Shown here piece by piece: positions 3,649-5,024 of a stretch of DNA of 5,024 bases. Position numbers and translations under genes: made by a program. Source of the DNA: Candidatus Humimicrobium oleiphilum (GTDB lineage Bacteria > Actinomycetota > Humimicrobiia > Humimicrobiales > Humimicrobiaceae). Within the stretch, counting starts at the first letter, position 1. Each line of letters starts with the position of its first letter. The notes under the pieces were generated by a model. The model made no database searches, was not told the origin of the DNA, and saw nothing but the letters and a program-made list of their open reading frames with translations. The DNA is taken from assembly GCA_002304935.1 (NCBI GenBank), contig DBPS01000005.1, positions 541 through 5,564 on the forward strand, written 5' to 3'.

Positions 3649-5024
3649 ATGCAAAAAACTAAAAAAATCCAAAGGTATGAATTTGGAAATATTCCTGAAA
3701 TCATTGAAATACCCCATCTTCTTGACATACAGAGAAAATCTTTTGACTGGTTTTTAAAAGAAGGTGTATGGGAAGCACTTAAGGATATTTCACCCATTGA
3801 AGATTTTACAGGAAATATGTCCCTTGAATTTAAGGATTTTTCATGGGGGGAAATGAATGCCTCGATAGATGTATGCAAGATGGAGAATATGGATTATTCA
3901 GCACCTCTGAGAGTAAAAGCCAGATTTACCAATAAGGAAACTGGTGAATACAGTGAGCAGGAAGATGTTTTTCTTGGAGATTTTCCGCTTATGACCGACA
4001 CAGGTACATTTATTATAAATGGTACTGAAAGAGTAGTCGTTTCGCAGCTGGTCAGGTCGCCGGGTGCTTATTATGACAGTGATATTGATAAGAAAAAAGA
4101 AAAAATAATTTATCTGTCAAAGATGATTCCTACAAGAGGTTCATGGGTTGAGATAGAAACTGATAAAAAAGATGTTGCTTATGTAAGAATTGACAGGAAA
4201 AGAAAATTTTTACTTACCATATTTCTCAAATCGGTCGGATTCGGAAACAATGAGGAACTTCTGAAGTTGTTCAGTCCGTTTGATAAAGTAGGCTGCATTA
4301 AAAATACTCTTGAAAAAGATGTTACTGAAACAGAAGAAGGAGCACTCATTGAGTTTTATAAGAAGTTAAAGCCAGGCGAACCTTCTACAAAAGAAAGCGC
4401 AAAGACTTTGATTTCACAGCTCTTTTTTAATTCCAAGAGATATGATCTTGGCAAAGTAGGCAGATATAAAATAAATAAAAAGCTTGAAGTAGACCAGCCT
4501 CTTGAAGCTGAAATAGAAGAGCAGCTCAGATTAATTGACCAGAAAATGGGCATTGATGTCAATGATCCCTATATTCTTCACAGTAAAGACATCTTTCTAT
4601 TTGTAAAATACATATTACAGCTTATGGATGGAATCGGAGAGCTTGATGATATAGATCATTTTGGCAACAGAAGAATAAGAAATATCGGTGAACTTATACA
4701 AAATCAGGTAAGAATCGGGCTTGCCAGAATGGAAAGAGTCGTTAAGGAAAGAATGACCACCCAGGATGTTGAAACAATTACGCCCAAATCACTTATTAAT
4801 ATAAGGCCTCTTGTTGCCGCTTTAAAGGAATTTTATGGCAGCGGTCAGCTTTCACAATTTTTAGACCAGACAAATCCGCTTGCTGAAATAACACATAAAA
4901 GAAGGCTCAGCGCTCTGGGGCCCGGCGGTCTTTCAAGGGAAAGAGCAGGTTTTGAGGTAAGAGACGTACATGCTTCGCACTATGGAAGAATGTGTCCTAT
5001 CGAAACTCCTGAAGGGCCGAATAT
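3649..5024 (+). CDS. rpoB: RNA polymerase beta subunit (5' part, truncated by window edge)
   Basis: Beta forms one pincer of the catalytic core of RNA polymerase and part of the active-site wall. The window holds 458 complete codons plus two bases, well under half of a usual beta of about 1,100-1,300 residues, and the frame is uninterrupted. The start region reads ISPIEDFTGNMSLEF at 47-61. TDTGTFIINGTERVVVSQL at 116-134 is highly conserved. DDIDHFGNRR and the GELIQNQ block precede the rifampicin-binding region, whose core QLSQFLDQTNP starts at 400 and THKRRLSALG at 415. The last residues are RMCPIETPEGPN. Residues matching E. coli Q513, D516, H526, R529, S531 and V146 all have the sensitive-type identity. 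The rifampicin serine is residue 421, so the N-terminal part is about 110 residues shorter than in E. coli. The ATG follows GGGGAG by 8 nt. Confidence 0.98.
   Translation, partial: MQKTKKIQRYEFGNIPEIIEIPHLLDIQRKSFDWFLKEGVWEALKDISPIEDFTGNMSLEFKDFSWGEMNASIDVCKMENMDYSAPLRVKARFTNKETGEYSEQEDVFLGDFPLMTDTGTFIINGTERVVVSQLVRSPGAYYDSDIDKKKEKIIYLSKMIPTRGSWVEIETDKKDVAYVRIDRKRKFLLTIFLKSVGFGNNEELLKLFSPFDKVGCIKNTLEKDVTETEEGALIEFYKKLKPGEPSTKESAKTLISQLFFNSKRYDLGKVGRYKINKKLEVDQPLEAEIEEQLRLIDQKMGIDVNDPYILHSKDIFLFVKYILQLMDGIGELDDIDHFGNRRIRNIGELIQNQVRIGLARMERVVKERMTTQDVETITPKSLINIRPLVAALKEFYGSGQLSQFLDQTNPLAEITHKRRLSALGPGGLSRERAGFEVRDVHASHYGRMCPIETPEGPN

Noticed and set aside
3585..3878. A 97-codon minus-strand frame at the start of rpoB
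   Set aside because: It is antisense to the well-conserved rpoB N-terminus and has no family resemblance or supporting ribosome binding site.
1..5024. A previously undescribed defence, mobile or biosynthetic system
   Set aside because: All frames of good quality are accounted for by seven core genes in standard order; only the regulatory intergenic regions offer unexplained structure.

Overview
The window is a bacterial transcription-translation gene cluster on the + strand, in the classic order secE - nusG - rplK - rplA - rplJ - rplL - rpoB. The last gene runs off the right edge. Every intact reading frame is a recognisable core gene. I see no mobile element, CRISPR array, tRNA, rRNA or accessory gene, and no candidate for a new multi-gene system. 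The interest lies in the two longer intergenic regions.

Organism: base composition is AT-rich (clearly below 40% GC by eye), Arg codons are mostly AGA/AGG, and the gene order is that of most bacteria. Several RpoB stretches (DDIDHFGNRR, the ERMTTQDVE block, LSRERAGFEVRDVH) read most like actinobacterial beta subunits as I remember them. The L10 C-terminal helix has the long form known from Thermotoga, Thermus and mycobacteria. My best inference is a low-GC, deep-branching, possibly uncultured lineage near Actinomycetota. A Firmicutes-like or other deep lineage remains possible.

Layout: bases 1-62 hold an undecidable upstream edge. Bases 63-2152 hold secE, nusG, rplK and rplA, with short gaps of 30-45 nt and a clear Shine-Dalgarno before each gene. 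Bases 2153-2397 are the rplJ leader: an AT-rich stretch with possible promoters, an L10-leader RNA, an intrinsic terminator and an antiterminator hairpin that competes with both. Bases 2398-3365 carry rplJ and rplL. Bases 3366-3648 separate rplL from rpoB and contain a 12-bp hairpin, a perfect 16-bp inverted repeat, a near-consensus promoter whose -35 box lies in that repeat, and a T-rich leader. Bases 3649-5024 encode the first 458 codons of rpoB, ending just after the rifampicin-binding region.

How it works together: SecE anchors the Sec translocon. NusG links RNA polymerase to ribosome or Rho. L11, L1, L10 and L7/L12 build the GTPase-associated centre and the L1 stalk. RpoB is the polymerase beta subunit. 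The leader architecture suggests that free L10-L12 complex shuts down its own operon by premature termination. The rplL-rpoB gap appears to separate rpoB output from ribosomal protein output, through RNA processing and an internal promoter.
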